Shown: in pieces, positions 1 through 7,992 of the stretch
How the letters are laid out: each line of letters starts with the position of its first letter
How positions within the stretch are numbered: the stretch's first letter is position 1
From: Planococcus soli
Lineage (GTDB): Bacteria > Bacillota > Bacilli > Bacillales_A > Planococcaceae
Direction of reading: 5' to 3'
Length of the DNA stretch: 64,000 nucleotides
Assembly (NCBI RefSeq): GCF_016881065.1
Contig: NZ_WXYN01000051.1
Coordinates: forward strand, 62,001-126,000
The notes under the pieces: model-generated
What the model was told of the DNA's origin: nothing
Databases searched by the model: none
The model's input: only the letters and a program-made list of their open reading frames with translations
Position numbers and translations under genes: made by a program

Positions 1-161
1 TATGTGATGGTAATCAATAAATCTTAGTAACTTTAACACAATTAGAAAGGTAAATTCAATTTAATGATGGAAATTTGTCATTTTGTTCATTGGAATTAAA
101 AGGGTTTTGGATTCTTTTCGGCGAATCACTTTGGAAATAAAACAAAAAGGGAGTGTGTTTC

Positions 162-545
162 ATGACTGAAGAATTCAAGATACAGCCCGGCTCTATCATT
201 TCGGCAGATTTGACTGTCCATCACGCAGAAGGGGTCCGCGATTTCTATAAGGAAGTAATTGGCTGGCAGCACAGCGGTTTCCGGATGGGGGACTATGACG
301 ATTACATGATGAATACGCCGGATGGCAACCCGGCAGCCGGCATCTGCCACCAGGCGGGCGTCAATAGAGGGCTGCCGCAGCTTTGGATCGTTTATTTTGC
401 AGTGGCAGACTTGAAGCAAAGCCTGGAAATGTGCCGGAATCGCGGCGGCATCGTCCATCGCCAACCGGAAGGCACCATCACCTCCGGAAGCTACGCCATC
501 ATCGAATATCCTGCCGGCGCATTCTGCGGATTGAGCCAGACTTAG
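162..545 (+). CDS. VOC superfamily (glyoxalase/bleomycin-resistance fold) protein
   Basis: A 127-residue single-domain protein of the vicinal oxygen chelate fold. The N-terminal half has a typical beta-strand plus helix pattern (SADLTVHHAEGVRDFYKEV near residues 16-34) and the C-terminal half ends in a metal-site-like strand (AIIEYPAGAFCGL). Members bind a divalent metal and act as lyases, isomerases, dioxygenases or drug-binding proteins; the substrate cannot be read from sequence. I chose the ATG at 162 because the AAAAGGGAG ribosome binding site at 145-153 is correctly spaced; a GTG at 153 lies inside that site. It is apparently monocistronic and is followed by a 21-bp-period repeat array and a terminator. 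Confidence 0.8.
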   Translation: MTEEFKIQPGSIISADLTVHHAEGVRDFYKEVIGWQHSGFRMGDYDDYMMNTPDGNPAAGICHQAGVNRGLPQLWIVYFAVADLKQSLEMCRNRGGIVHRQPEGTITSGSYAIIEYPAGAFCGLSQT

Positions 546-604
546 GATGCGTGTTGAAGGGAAAGCGCTTTGGCAGGAACCGTCCGATATTCGGCTGTAT
601 TGTT

Positions 605-688
605 GAAATACGATCCATTCAAATCGAAATACGTTCCATTGCGAATGAAATACGATCCACAGCTTCCCGAATACGATCCCAAAGCGGA
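605..688. repeat. 21-bp-period repeat array 1 (4 units)
   Basis: Four units begin at 605, 626, 647 and 668, spaced exactly 21 bp. The core is GAAATACGATCC with small changes (unit 2 has GTTCC, unit 4 starts CGAATACG), and the 9 nt between cores are not conserved. In the plus frame the units read E-I-R-S heptads. The array lies between the VOC gene and a terminator hairpin. It is a divergent relative of the arrays at 13832 and 63259, matching the pattern GARRTRCGR. Confidence 0.85.
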
Positions 689-716
689 AAGCGCAGGACT
701 GCGCTTTCCTTGTTTT
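686..716 (+). terminator. Rho-independent terminator
   Basis: GGAAAGCGCA, loop GGAC, then TGCGCTTTCC followed by TTGTTTT. It closes the VOC transcription unit immediately after repeat array 1, so the array would be transcribed with that gene. Confidence 0.8.
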
Positions 717-1101
717 GTGCGTCCAGCAGTTGTGATGAACTTTTAAAAGGAAATCCTGCATATTAGCATAGCTTCAGAAAAAATCAATGCATCAAAAAAA
801 TACAAATTCAGAACGGATATATATGGCTGATTCCATGTAAATTCAAGGTAAACAAAAGTCTCTTTATTCCAGCTGTGTAGAGGATGTGAACGCTTACGTA
901 CGTTTATTTAAAATCTGTAAGACAAAATGCTTATATCCCGTTCCATATATGGTATGATGCAGAATAGATCAGCTATACGGAAACGATATTGATATATTAA
1001 CTCACTCGACAATTTTTGAGGGTTGTCCGGTCGATTCTGTATGAAATGTCTATTATCAGCCGATCAGGATCAAGCAGCATTCATCAATTGGAGGTTTTAT
1101 T
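717..1101 (+). promoter_or_regulatory. Upstream region of the ceo-like gene: candidate promoter and cre-like site
   Basis: This AT-rich stretch has no convincing gene. TGTGAACGCTTACG at 885-898 matches the CcpA cre consensus except at the last base. A -10-like TATGAT lies near 953-958 within TGGTATGATGC; no good -35 box is seen. The ribosome binding site TTGGAGG at about 1089-1095 serves the ATG at 1102. The implied leader is roughly 135 nt, and no known riboswitch is recognised in it. Catabolite control is only a suggestion here. Confidence 0.35.
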
Positions 1102-2076
1102 ATGTACACAATCGGATTTGTCATCAGCCATAAAAACAACGAAAAAAGAAGAGCGCTTTTGCCGAAGGACATGCCGAACATCAAGAACATCGGACAGCTA
1201 TACTTTGAAATTGGCTACGGCGACGCACTTGGCTTTTCGGACGCCGAATACGAGGTTTCCGGTGCGCAATTTGTATCGCGTGAAAAAGTATTGCAATGCG
1301 ATGCAATTGTCGACGTAAAATTAGGCAATGCGGATTATTTCGACCAGTTGACGCCAGGGAAACTATTGATTGGCTGGGCACACGCAGTTCAGGACATCGC
1401 GTTTACCGACGCGGTTCTTGCGGGGGACCACACCGTGGTTGCTTGGGAAGAAATGTTCGAAGACGGCCGCTATATTTTCTACCGCAACCGGGAAGTGGCC
1501 GGGGAAGCTGCAGTTCTTCAGGCTTACCAGTACTGCGGCAAAATGCCGTACGAAACGAAAGTGGCGGTTCTTGGAAATGGCCATACGACCAAAGGCGTGC
1601 TGCGCATCCTTCACGGCCTCGGCGCAGATGTTGATGTATACGGACGCAAGCTGGAATCCCTATTCATCAAAAACATGGGCCATTACGATGTGTTGGTCAA
1701 CTGTGTGATGTGGGACACGACCCGTACGGATCGCATCATCTACAAGGAAGATTTAAAACGCCTGAAAAAGGGCGCGATGATCATCGACGTCAGCTGCGAC
1801 CCGAACATGGAAATCGAGACGTCCCGTCCGTCAACCATTGATGATCCCGTCTACACGGTGGATGGCATCATCCATTATACGGTGGACAACACCCCTGCGA
1901 TGTTCCCGCACACTGTCACAAAAGTGCTGAGCGAAGGATTTTCGCCGATGGTCGATAATTTTGTCGAAGGCAATTGGACGGAGATGATCCGCAATTCTGT
2001 TGTCATCGAAAACGGCAGCATTCTCGATCACCATATTAAAGAGTTCAGAGAAGCCAGAAACCTATTGGTCAAGTAA
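1102..2076 (+). CDS. ceo: N5-(carboxyethyl)ornithine synthase
   Basis: A 324-residue NAD(P)-dependent enzyme of the alanine dehydrogenase/transhydrogenase fold. The family condenses pyruvate with the side-chain amine of ornithine (or lysine) to N5-(carboxyethyl)ornithine in the cytoplasm. The N-terminus (IGFVISHKNNEKRRALLP) has the family signature, and a Rossmann dinucleotide loop (VAVLGNGHTTKGV) falls near residue 155. Length is close to the lactococcal enzyme (about 313). The ATG at 1102 follows a good ribosome binding site. It is monocistronic, ending at a terminator. The role in this organism, perhaps storage or osmotic use of amino acids, is unknown. Confidence 0.85.
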   Translation: MYTIGFVISHKNNEKRRALLPKDMPNIKNIGQLYFEIGYGDALGFSDAEYEVSGAQFVSREKVLQCDAIVDVKLGNADYFDQLTPGKLLIGWAHAVQDIAFTDAVLAGDHTVVAWEEMFEDGRYIFYRNREVAGEAAVLQAYQYCGKMPYETKVAVLGNGHTTKGVLRILHGLGADVDVYGRKLESLFIKNMGHYDVLVNCVMWDTTRTDRIIYKEDLKRLKKGAMIIDVSCDPNMEIETSRPSTIDDPVYTVDGIIHYTVDNTPAMFPHTVTKVLSEGFSPMVDNFVEGNWTEMIRNSVVIENGSILDHHIKEFREARNLLVK

Positions 2077-2080
2077 TTAA

Positions 2081-2132
2081 AAAAGAGTCTCTTCCGGTGA
2101 AATCGTTGATTTCGCGGGAAGAGACTTTTCTT
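2081..2132 (+). terminator. Terminator of the ceo-like gene
   Basis: AAAAGAGTCTCTTCC pairs with GGGAAGAGACTTTTC around a 20-nt loop. A-rich and T-rich flanks on both sides suggest it can also serve the convergent SGNH gene. Confidence 0.8.
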
Positions 2133-2141
2133 ATGAACTCA

Positions 2142-2930
2142 TTATTGTTCCAAAAGTTCCATTGTCAAATACACTTTGAATTTGTCGAACAGGTAAGCCT
2201 GCCCCTTCGTATTTGGATGCATTACATTTTGCATCAATTCTTTCTGGGGAATTTTCTTATCGTGCACTTCATCGGCCATGATGCTGTAAAAATCAAAGAA
2301 ATGGCGGCCTTCTTCAGCAGCCAGTCTGCGGCTGGCTGCCACATACGGCAGCATTTTTATGTTTTCATTAACGGAGAGCGTCGGATTCGGTGTTCGGATC
2401 AATACTTCACTGTCGCCGGATGCCATTATTTCTTCTACGATGAGTTCATAGTTTTCCGCATATTCTTTTGCGGGAATCTTCCAGCCGCCCAGCGCATCAT
2501 TCAGCCCAGCGGAAATCACTACCAAATCCGGATCGTGGACCAAAACGTCGCTCGCCACCCGATCTTTCATGTGAAAAACGGTGTTGGCGTTCATGCCGGC
2601 ATTAACAACTTCCACTTGATCCGGGTACTTTTCATCAAACCAGTTGGTGAGCAGCGTCACGTGATTCGGGTTGCCGTCCGGCAGGGAATCCGCAGAAGTG
2701 ACATAATCACCAAGAAACACGATGGTCACTCCATCTCCAGCTGCCAGTTTTTCAGAAAAAGTAAGCTGTTCAGACTCTGTTTTTTCGGCTGCCTTTACTT
2801 GAATTTCTTCCGTTTCAGGCAGGACAGCAGTTTCTTCAGTTATTTTGATCGTTTCAAAGTTTCTTTCACCAATGATGATAATGATAATGAGGGCAACCGA
2901 TAAGAGATAAATAGCGCTCTTTAGCATCAT
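2142..2930 (-). CDS. Membrane-anchored SGNH/GDSL-hydrolase-fold protein with altered catalytic residues
   Basis: A 262-residue protein with an N-terminal signal anchor (hydrophobic, residues about 5-20, very isoleucine-rich), a charged linker to about residue 65, and an SGNH-hydrolase fold. Block I reads FLGDY instead of GDS, so the nucleophile serine is Tyr76 (codon TAT). Block II AGMNANT and block III AGLND (Asn144) are kept. Block V reads NVMHPN, so His238 is present but the usual aspartate three residues before it is Asn235. Family members are esterases or lipases, often acting on cell-wall polysaccharides. With two catalytic positions replaced, this one may be a non-catalytic binder. It is convergent with the ceo-like gene. 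Confidence 0.8.
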   Translation of the reverse strand: MMLKSAIYLLSVALIIIIIIGERNFETIKITEETAVLPETEEIQVKAAEKTESEQLTFSEKLAAGDGVTIVFLGDYVTSADSLPDGNPNHVTLLTNWFDEKYPDQVEVVNAGMNANTVFHMKDRVASDVLVHDPDLVVISAGLNDALGGWKIPAKEYAENYELIVEEIMASGDSEVLIRTPNPTLSVNENIKMLPYVAASRRLAAEEGRHFFDFYSIMADEVHDKKIPQKELMQNVMHPNTKGQAYLFDKFKVYLTMELLEQ

Positions 2931-3125
2931 AATACCTACCTTTCATTTTAAATATTAATACCATATTACCATACAAGTAATCAAATTTATCTAAAATTTC
3001 AGAATATTTATGAGCAATCAGCCTCAAATGCTGTCGTAGAGGCTTTTATATCGTTTAAAAGCAGCAATGTGCGGGGATAATATAATAATTGTATAATTGC
3101 CATGGACACGAAAGGGGCGTTTTGA

Positions 3126-3494
3126 GTGAAGCAAATTGGAGAAAAGTTAAAGGACTTAAGAGAACAAAATGACTTGAGTGTGGATGATCTTGCTTCAGAA
3201 CTGGGTTTTGCAAAAACGGTTATTTGGGGTTACGAGAGCGGCAAAAAGCAGGTAAGCGTTTCACATTTGGCGCTTCTAGCCGATTACTATAAAGTGACGA
3301 TGGATTTTCTGTTGGAACGAGACGGATCTTCCAGCAAGCTGGATTTGAAGGAAATTGCAGACTTAGGCTCTGTAAATCTGGTCGTGGATGACCAGCCGGT
3401 AAATGAGGAAGAGCTCGCAGAAGTGATGTCCTACCTGCAAGTCAAACGCCGGTTAAAAGAAGAAAACGAACAAGTGAAACGTTCTGTAAACTAA
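3126..3494 (+). CDS. XRE-family helix-turn-helix regulator
   Basis: A 122-residue cytoplasmic protein. Residues about 5-60 form a Cro/C1-type helix-turn-helix (LKDLREQNDLSVDDLASELG, then ESGKKQVSVSHLALLADYYKV). The remainder ends in a charged, probably coiled helix that may mediate dimerisation. The GTG start at 3126 is preceded by GAAAGGGG at 3109-3116. A TATAAT-rich stretch at about 3080-3100 is the likely promoter. It is flanked by unrelated genes, so its targets cannot be named; it may regulate itself. Confidence 0.85.
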   Translation: MKQIGEKLKDLREQNDLSVDDLASELGFAKTVIWGYESGKKQVSVSHLALLADYYKVTMDFLLERDGSSSKLDLKEIADLGSVNLVVDDQPVNEEELAEVMSYLQVKRRLKEENEQVKRSVN

Positions 3495-3548
3495 GGGCGG
3501 CTGGCGCCGCTGGTTGTTTATCTATAAAACTATATCAAACGCAAGAGA

Positions 3549-3586
3549 ACGGGCAGCCCATGGAACATCCGGGCACCCGTTTTTTT
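3549..3586 (+). terminator. Terminator after the XRE gene
   Basis: ACGGGCAGCCC and GGGCACCCGT form a GC-rich stem followed by seven T. Confidence 0.8.
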
Positions 3587-3604
3587 GACGGGTACAGATC
3601 TTAG

Positions 3605-4201
3605 AAACTGTTTCAAAAAGCGGAATTCAGGGAAAACCCACAGCTATGTAGAACTGCATCTTGGAGGAGATTTGAATGTCTGCAGCAGCTGTTTCAGCTT
3701 GCTGAAAGCCTTGGCTTCTCCAGTGTTTTGGCCACTGTTTCAGCCGGCATCATGCTGTCGGGGGAGTTTTCCCATGCCATTAAAGAAGACCATTACCGGG
3801 AATCGCTGTCGGGATTTTGGGGAGTGGCCGAACCATCGCTGCTATCTTTGTTGTTTTTGCTGATTGGGATCGAAGCGACAGAATATTTCGAGTGGAACAA
3901 TTGGTTCCTGGCCATCCTGTTTTTATTTGCCGGCATTGCCATCCGTTTCTTCATTGTCGGAGGCACCTTCAAGCTGCTGGACCGCAAAAAGCATGAAGCA
4001 ATCTGGAAAAAGTCGCTTCTTATTTCCTGGTCGGGCATTCGCGGTTCGATGTCGGTGTTTCTGCTTCTTCAGCTGGGCACAATGACGGAAGTGGGTGCTG
4101 CAGACGAGCTGATTTCGCTCAGCTTTTCAGTTGTCATCTTGTCGTTGATCGTCCAAAGCCTCGGTATTCATCCTCTGTCAAAACTATTGGATAGCAAATA
4201 A
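3605..4201 (+). pseudogene. 5'-truncated CPA1 (NhaP-type) Na+/H+ antiporter remnant
   Basis: The frame opens after a TAG at 3602-3604. Recognisable antiporter sequence begins near 3690 (AESLGFSSVLATVSAGIMLSG) and runs to the stop at 4201. It includes the CPA1 signature SGIRGSMSVFLLLQ and about four transmembrane helices. Full-length family members have 400 or more residues and some 12 helices, so only the C-terminal third is left. There is no plausible ribosome binding site or start at the break, and a terminator lies just upstream. The front half was probably lost by deletion. Internal TTG/ATG starts could still give a short membrane peptide, but antiport activity is unlikely. Confidence 0.8.
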
Positions 4202-4204
4202 AAG

Positions 4205-4240
4205 AGCCCGTGGCTGGAAGTCTTGCTTCCGGCACGGGCT
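4205..4240. terminator. Bidirectional terminator
   Basis: AGCCCGTG and CACGGGCT stem. On the minus strand it is followed by CTCTTTTA, so it suits the convergent c-di-GMP gene best. Confidence 0.7.
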
Positions 4241-4245
4241 ATTGG

Positions 4246-6726
4246 TTATGCTTTCAGATACAATTCTTCAATTTTGTCAGGGAGCAGCGGCTTCTGGAAG
4301 TAATAGCCCTGTGCCTGATTGCATTTCTTTTTTTTCAAAAACGCCAATTGCTCGCTTGTTTCGACACCTTCTGCAATAACATTCAGCTCCAGGTTATGTG
4401 CCATCTGAATGATGGTGTCGACCAGCGCCGCATCTTTTGGATCGTTGTGGATGTTGCGTGTGAAATGCTGGTCGATTTTCAAGGTGTCGACTGGAAACAA
4501 TTTTAAATAGCTCAGCGAAGAATAGCCGGTGCCAAAATCATCAATTGATAAGTGAATGCCCATTGCTTTAAGCTCCCACATTTTTGAAATAGCAGATCGA
4601 GCGCCTTGAATGATGCTTTCTGTCAATTCCAATTCAAGAAACTCGGGCGACAATCCAGTGTCGGCTAAAACTGAAGTTACCACCGCTGCAATGTTGCTGT
4701 TCGAAAATTGTTTGGCTGAAATATTGACTGCCACACGGAATGGCGGCAATCCGGCATCCTGCCAGTCTTTGTTTTGCTGGCAGGCGGTCCGAAGAACAAA
4801 TTCGCCAATGTGGAGAATCATGCCATTTTCTTCGGCAATGGGAATAAACTCAGCTGGCGAAATAGGTCCCCATTTTGTGTGGTGCCAACGCACTAAAGCT
4901 TCGACACCGATAATTTTCTCAGATTCAATATCAAATTGCGGCTGGTAATGTACCGTGAACTCACCCATCTCCAGTCCTTTGCGAATGCTCATGGCGATTT
5001 TGGATTTTCGGGACACCAAGTCATTCATTTCGGAAGTAAAGAACTGGAAATGGTTTTTGCCTTCATCTTTGACACGGTACATCGCAATGTCCGCATTTTT
5101 TACCAGTGTTTCAGAATCTTTGCCGTCCGCCGGATAGAGAGCAGCGCCGATAGAAGGAGTTGTGAAAACCGCTTCATTGTTCAATAAGAAGGGACTGTTC
5201 AGAACTTCTAAGATTTTCTGGGCTGTGGCTTCGGCTTTTTCATAATCGGCGTTCGGCAGCAGAAGAATGAATTCATCACCGCCAAGGCGCGCGATGGTGT
5301 CCGTTTTGGTGATGCACGACTGGATGCGGTCCGCCACTTCCACCAGAAGCTGGTCTCCGGTATGATGGCCGTATGTGTCATTGACCATTTTAAATTGATC
5401 GAGATCCAAATAAAGCACCGTCAAAACAGTGTTGTTTTCCAATGCCTGGCTCAGGCTTGAATCGAGCCGGTCATTGAACAATCGGCGATTCGGCAGGCCG
5501 GTCAGCGAATCCAGATAAACAAGATTGCTTATTTTTTCCTCGGACGCCCTGCGGTCGGTGATGTCCCGGATAATGAGGCTGTAATAAGAACCTTTGGCCG
5601 TCTCCCATGTCCCGGTAGACAACTCAACCGGAAATTGGCTGCCGCCTTTTTTCAGTCCCATCAATTCAATGGTTTTTCCAATAATGGCAACAGGCCCATG
5701 AGGAGAATCCATATTTTGATGTGCCTGTGGGAAAACCAGCCGAACATCCTGGTGGATAATTTCTTTCTTGCTGTAGCCGAACAGACACTCTGCCCCGTAA
5801 TTCCATTGCATGACGAATCCTTTAGCGTCGGTGACCACGATGCCGTCAGTAGCAGATTCAATAACCGACAGAAATTGACGGTCGTATTCATCGGACAGCG
5901 ACTTTACCTTGGTTTCACTGCGGATGCTGAGGATGGCGATCATCAAAATCAGCGCCATGCCAATGCCGACATTATAGGCGATATAGCTGTTGTCCATCGA
6001 ATTGGCGGCTATGGCGGGATGATTATGGACCGCTTCAAAAGATGCAGCTGCCATGCCGATATAGTGCATGCCCGAAACTCCAAGAGCGATCAATGCAGCA
6101 CTGGACGCCTTCAGCCAAAAAAGCTCCTGGCGGTTCCGTGAATAGTACAGCAGGAACATTGCCAGCAAAGAGGCTGCCAGCGCAACCACGACGGATAAAA
6201 GCCACAGCAGCTGATTATAATGAATGGTTGCCTGCATTTGCATTGCAGCCATGCCTGTATAATGCATCGCAACAATGCCAGTTGTGATTAGGACAGCGCC
6301 TGCCAAAACCTCGGTTTTTCGGACTTGCGGCTTGCTGATAATGGCAAAGGCAATTCCGCTTGCAAACAAAGCAGGCAAGATAGATGTAATGACCAGCGGC
6401 GTATTATACGCCACCTCCATCGACAAGTGGGAAGCAAGCATGCCGATAAAGTGCATCGACCAGATGCCGAGCCCCATGACAAGAGCGCCGAGCAAGATCC
6501 ACTTGATGCGTGCTTTACCGACTGTTGCAAATAGCATTCCACTTATATTAAGGGCGATAAAAGCGGAAATAAGAACTACTATAATAGAAAGAAAGATCAA
6601 AACCGGATCGTAGGATAATGGGGAAACGTTCACTTCATTTGCACATCCTTCATAAAGTTCAGTAGGAAAAGGAATTTGGTATAGAAAATAGGAAATATTA
6701 GATGTAAGTATAGACATATGGTCCAT
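4246..6726 (-). CDS. MHYT-PAS-GGDEF-EAL c-di-GMP signalling protein
   Basis: An 826-residue inner-membrane protein. Residues about 40-265 form an MHYT sensor with three motif copies (MHFIGM 91-96, MHYTGM 154-159, MHYIGM 220-225) among seven helices; this domain is thought to bind copper and sense gases such as O2 or NO. A PAS domain follows (about 280-395), then GGDEF (intact GGDEF at 482-486) and EAL (EAL at 609-611; ELTES and DDFGTGYSSL kept). Both catalytic motifs look functional. The RxxD inhibitory site before GGDEF is absent (TKTD). It is divergent from galU and sits at the edge of the exopolysaccharide locus, which suggests c-di-GMP control of polymer production; that link is inference. 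Confidence 0.92.
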   Translation of the reverse strand: MDHMSILTSNISYFLYQIPFPTELYEGCANEVNVSPLSYDPVLIFLSIIVVLISAFIALNISGMLFATVGKARIKWILLGALVMGLGIWSMHFIGMLASHLSMEVAYNTPLVITSILPALFASGIAFAIISKPQVRKTEVLAGAVLITTGIVAMHYTGMAAMQMQATIHYNQLLWLLSVVVALAASLLAMFLLYYSRNRQELFWLKASSAALIALGVSGMHYIGMAAASFEAVHNHPAIAANSMDNSYIAYNVGIGMALILMIAILSIRSETKVKSLSDEYDRQFLSVIESATDGIVVTDAKGFVMQWNYGAECLFGYSKKEIIHQDVRLVFPQAHQNMDSPHGPVAIIGKTIELMGLKKGGSQFPVELSTGTWETAKGSYYSLIIRDITDRRASEEKISNLVYLDSLTGLPNRRLFNDRLDSSLSQALENNTVLTVLYLDLDQFKMVNDTYGHHTGDQLLVEVADRIQSCITKTDTIARLGGDEFILLLPNADYEKAEATAQKILEVLNSPFLLNNEAVFTTPSIGAALYPADGKDSETLVKNADIAMYRVKDEGKNHFQFFTSEMNDLVSRKSKIAMSIRKGLEMGEFTVHYQPQFDIESEKIIGVEALVRWHHTKWGPISPAEFIPIAEENGMILHIGEFVLRTACQQNKDWQDAGLPPFRVAVNISAKQFSNSNIAAVVTSVLADTGLSPEFLELELTESIIQGARSAISKMWELKAMGIHLSIDDFGTGYSSLSYLKLFPVDTLKIDQHFTRNIHNDPKDAALVDTIIQMAHNLELNVIAEGVETSEQLAFLKKKKCNQAQGYYFQKPLLPDKIEELYLKA

Positions 6727-6932
6727 TTATTCTAGCATCTTAATAGAAGTTTGCTAATTATTTTAAATTTCTGTTAACATTATCATGCCTATTTGCCCAA
6801 TTTACTATATAATGGCTGTACAAGTTCTTTTGCTAATATAGGAAAGTATCTCTTATCAAATTATCTTTATTCTGAATAACTGTTATTATTAAACAATGTA
6901 TATACAATAATTAGAAATGAGAAGGTGAAGAG
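6727..6932. promoter_or_regulatory. Divergent intergenic region (c-di-GMP gene / galU)
   Basis: An AT-rich spacer between divergent genes. Towards galU there is CTGTTATTATTAAAC followed by TATACAAT at about 6901-6908, resembling the extended -10 promoters found elsewhere in the locus (for example the CTGTTATT before the flippase at 22021). The galU ribosome binding site is GAAGGTGAAGAG. The exact start sites are not certain. Confidence 0.4.
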
Positions 6933-7814
6933 ATGCAAGTTAAAAAAGCGATAATTCCGGCTGCCGGTCTTGGAACACGATTCCTGCCAGCAACAAAAGC
7001 CATGCCAAAAGAAATGCTGCCGATTGTTGATAAGCCGACGATCCAATACATAGTGGAGGAAGCGATCGCCTCTGGAATTGAAGACATCATCATCGTGACG
7101 GGTAAAGGCAAACGTGCTATCGAAGATCATTTTGACCATGCCTTTGAATTGGAAGATACATTATTCAAAAAAGGGAAAACCGACATGCTGGACTCTGTCC
7201 TGGAAACTTCAAATGTGGAAATCCATTATATTCGCCAAAAAGAGCCGCTTGGCTTGGGTCACGCAATCTGGTCCGCCCGCCGCTTTATTGGCAATGAACC
7301 GTTTGCAGTGCTGCTCGGGGATGACATTGTTGAAAACGAAGATCCGTGCCTGGCCCAGTTGATGAGGCAAAACGAGCTGACCGGCAAAAGCGTCATCGGT
7401 GTCCAGCAAGTGCCGGAAGAGGAAACTCATCGCTACGGCATTATCGATCCGGTTTCCATTGACGGAAAATTGATCAAAGTTGATAAGTTTGTCGAGAAGC
7501 CGGAAGCGGGAACGGCACCTTCCAATTACGCCATTATGGGCCGTTACATCCTGACACCGGAAATTTTTGAGTTTTTGGGTCAGCACCAGCTTGGGGCGGG
7601 CGGAGAAATTCAATTGACGGATGCCATCCAAATGCTGAACGAAGTCCAATCCGTTTATGCTTATGAGTTTGAAGGACGCCGGTTTGATGTGGGCGAGAAG
7701 TTCGGGTTTATTGAGACGACGATTGAGTTTGCGTTAAAGCGCCCGGAATTGAGAGATCGGCTGTTGAAGCTTTTCGAAGAAAAGTTGAAGGAGTCGTATA
7801 TCAAAGGAAAGTAG
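6933..7814 (+). CDS. galU: UTP-glucose-1-phosphate uridylyltransferase (first copy)
   Basis: A 293-residue cytoplasmic enzyme making UDP-glucose from UTP and glucose-1-phosphate, the precursor for UDP-galactose, UDP-glucuronate and glycolipids. The N-terminal nucleotide loop ([19 protein letters not shown]) and the [11 protein letters not shown] region are typical of GalU/GtaB. The ATG at 6933 follows GAAGGTGAAGAG. It is monocistronic between a divergent promoter and a terminator. A second, very similar copy lies at 40764, next to ugd, so the organism keeps one copy near the LTA-synthase-like gene and one at the far end of the polysaccharide locus. Confidence 0.95.
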   Translation: MQVKKAIIPAAGLGTRFLPATKAMPKEMLPIVDKPTIQYIVEEAIASGIEDIIIVTGKGKRAIEDHFDHAFELEDTLFKKGKTDMLDSVLETSNVEIHYIRQKEPLGLGHAIWSARRFIGNEPFAVLLGDDIVENEDPCLAQLMRQNELTGKSVIGVQQVPEEETHRYGIIDPVSIDGKLIKVDKFVEKPEAGTAPSNYAIMGRYILTPEIFEFLGQHQLGAGGEIQLTDAIQMLNEVQSVYAYEFEGRRFDVGEKFGFIETTIEFALKRPELRDRLLKLFEEKLKESYIKGK

Positions 7815-7833
7815 ATTGTATGTTCCAGAAAGA

Positions 7834-7870
7834 AAGAGCCGCTTCAGCCGATTTGGCGAAGCGGCTTTTC
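7834..7870 (+). terminator. Terminator of galU
   Basis: AGCCGCTTC and GAAGCGGCT stem followed by TTTTC. Confidence 0.8.
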
Positions 7871-7992
7871 GATTCCGGCCTGATTTTCAGCAGGTGCAAA
7901 TAATGATACACTGAGTAAATCAGATTCCGGCCAAATTCTTCATAAGAAAACAGGGCTGCTGCACTTTGGAAGATCATCAATAAAAGAAATGA

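Noticed and set aside
126-761. 211-codon minus-strand frame opposite the VOC gene
   Set aside because: It is the complement of a gene with a clear fold and site, and it crosses the repeat array and terminator.
3585-3863. Alternative-frame protein over the antiporter remnant
   Set aside because: No family resemblance and no site. The antiporter signature lies in another frame.
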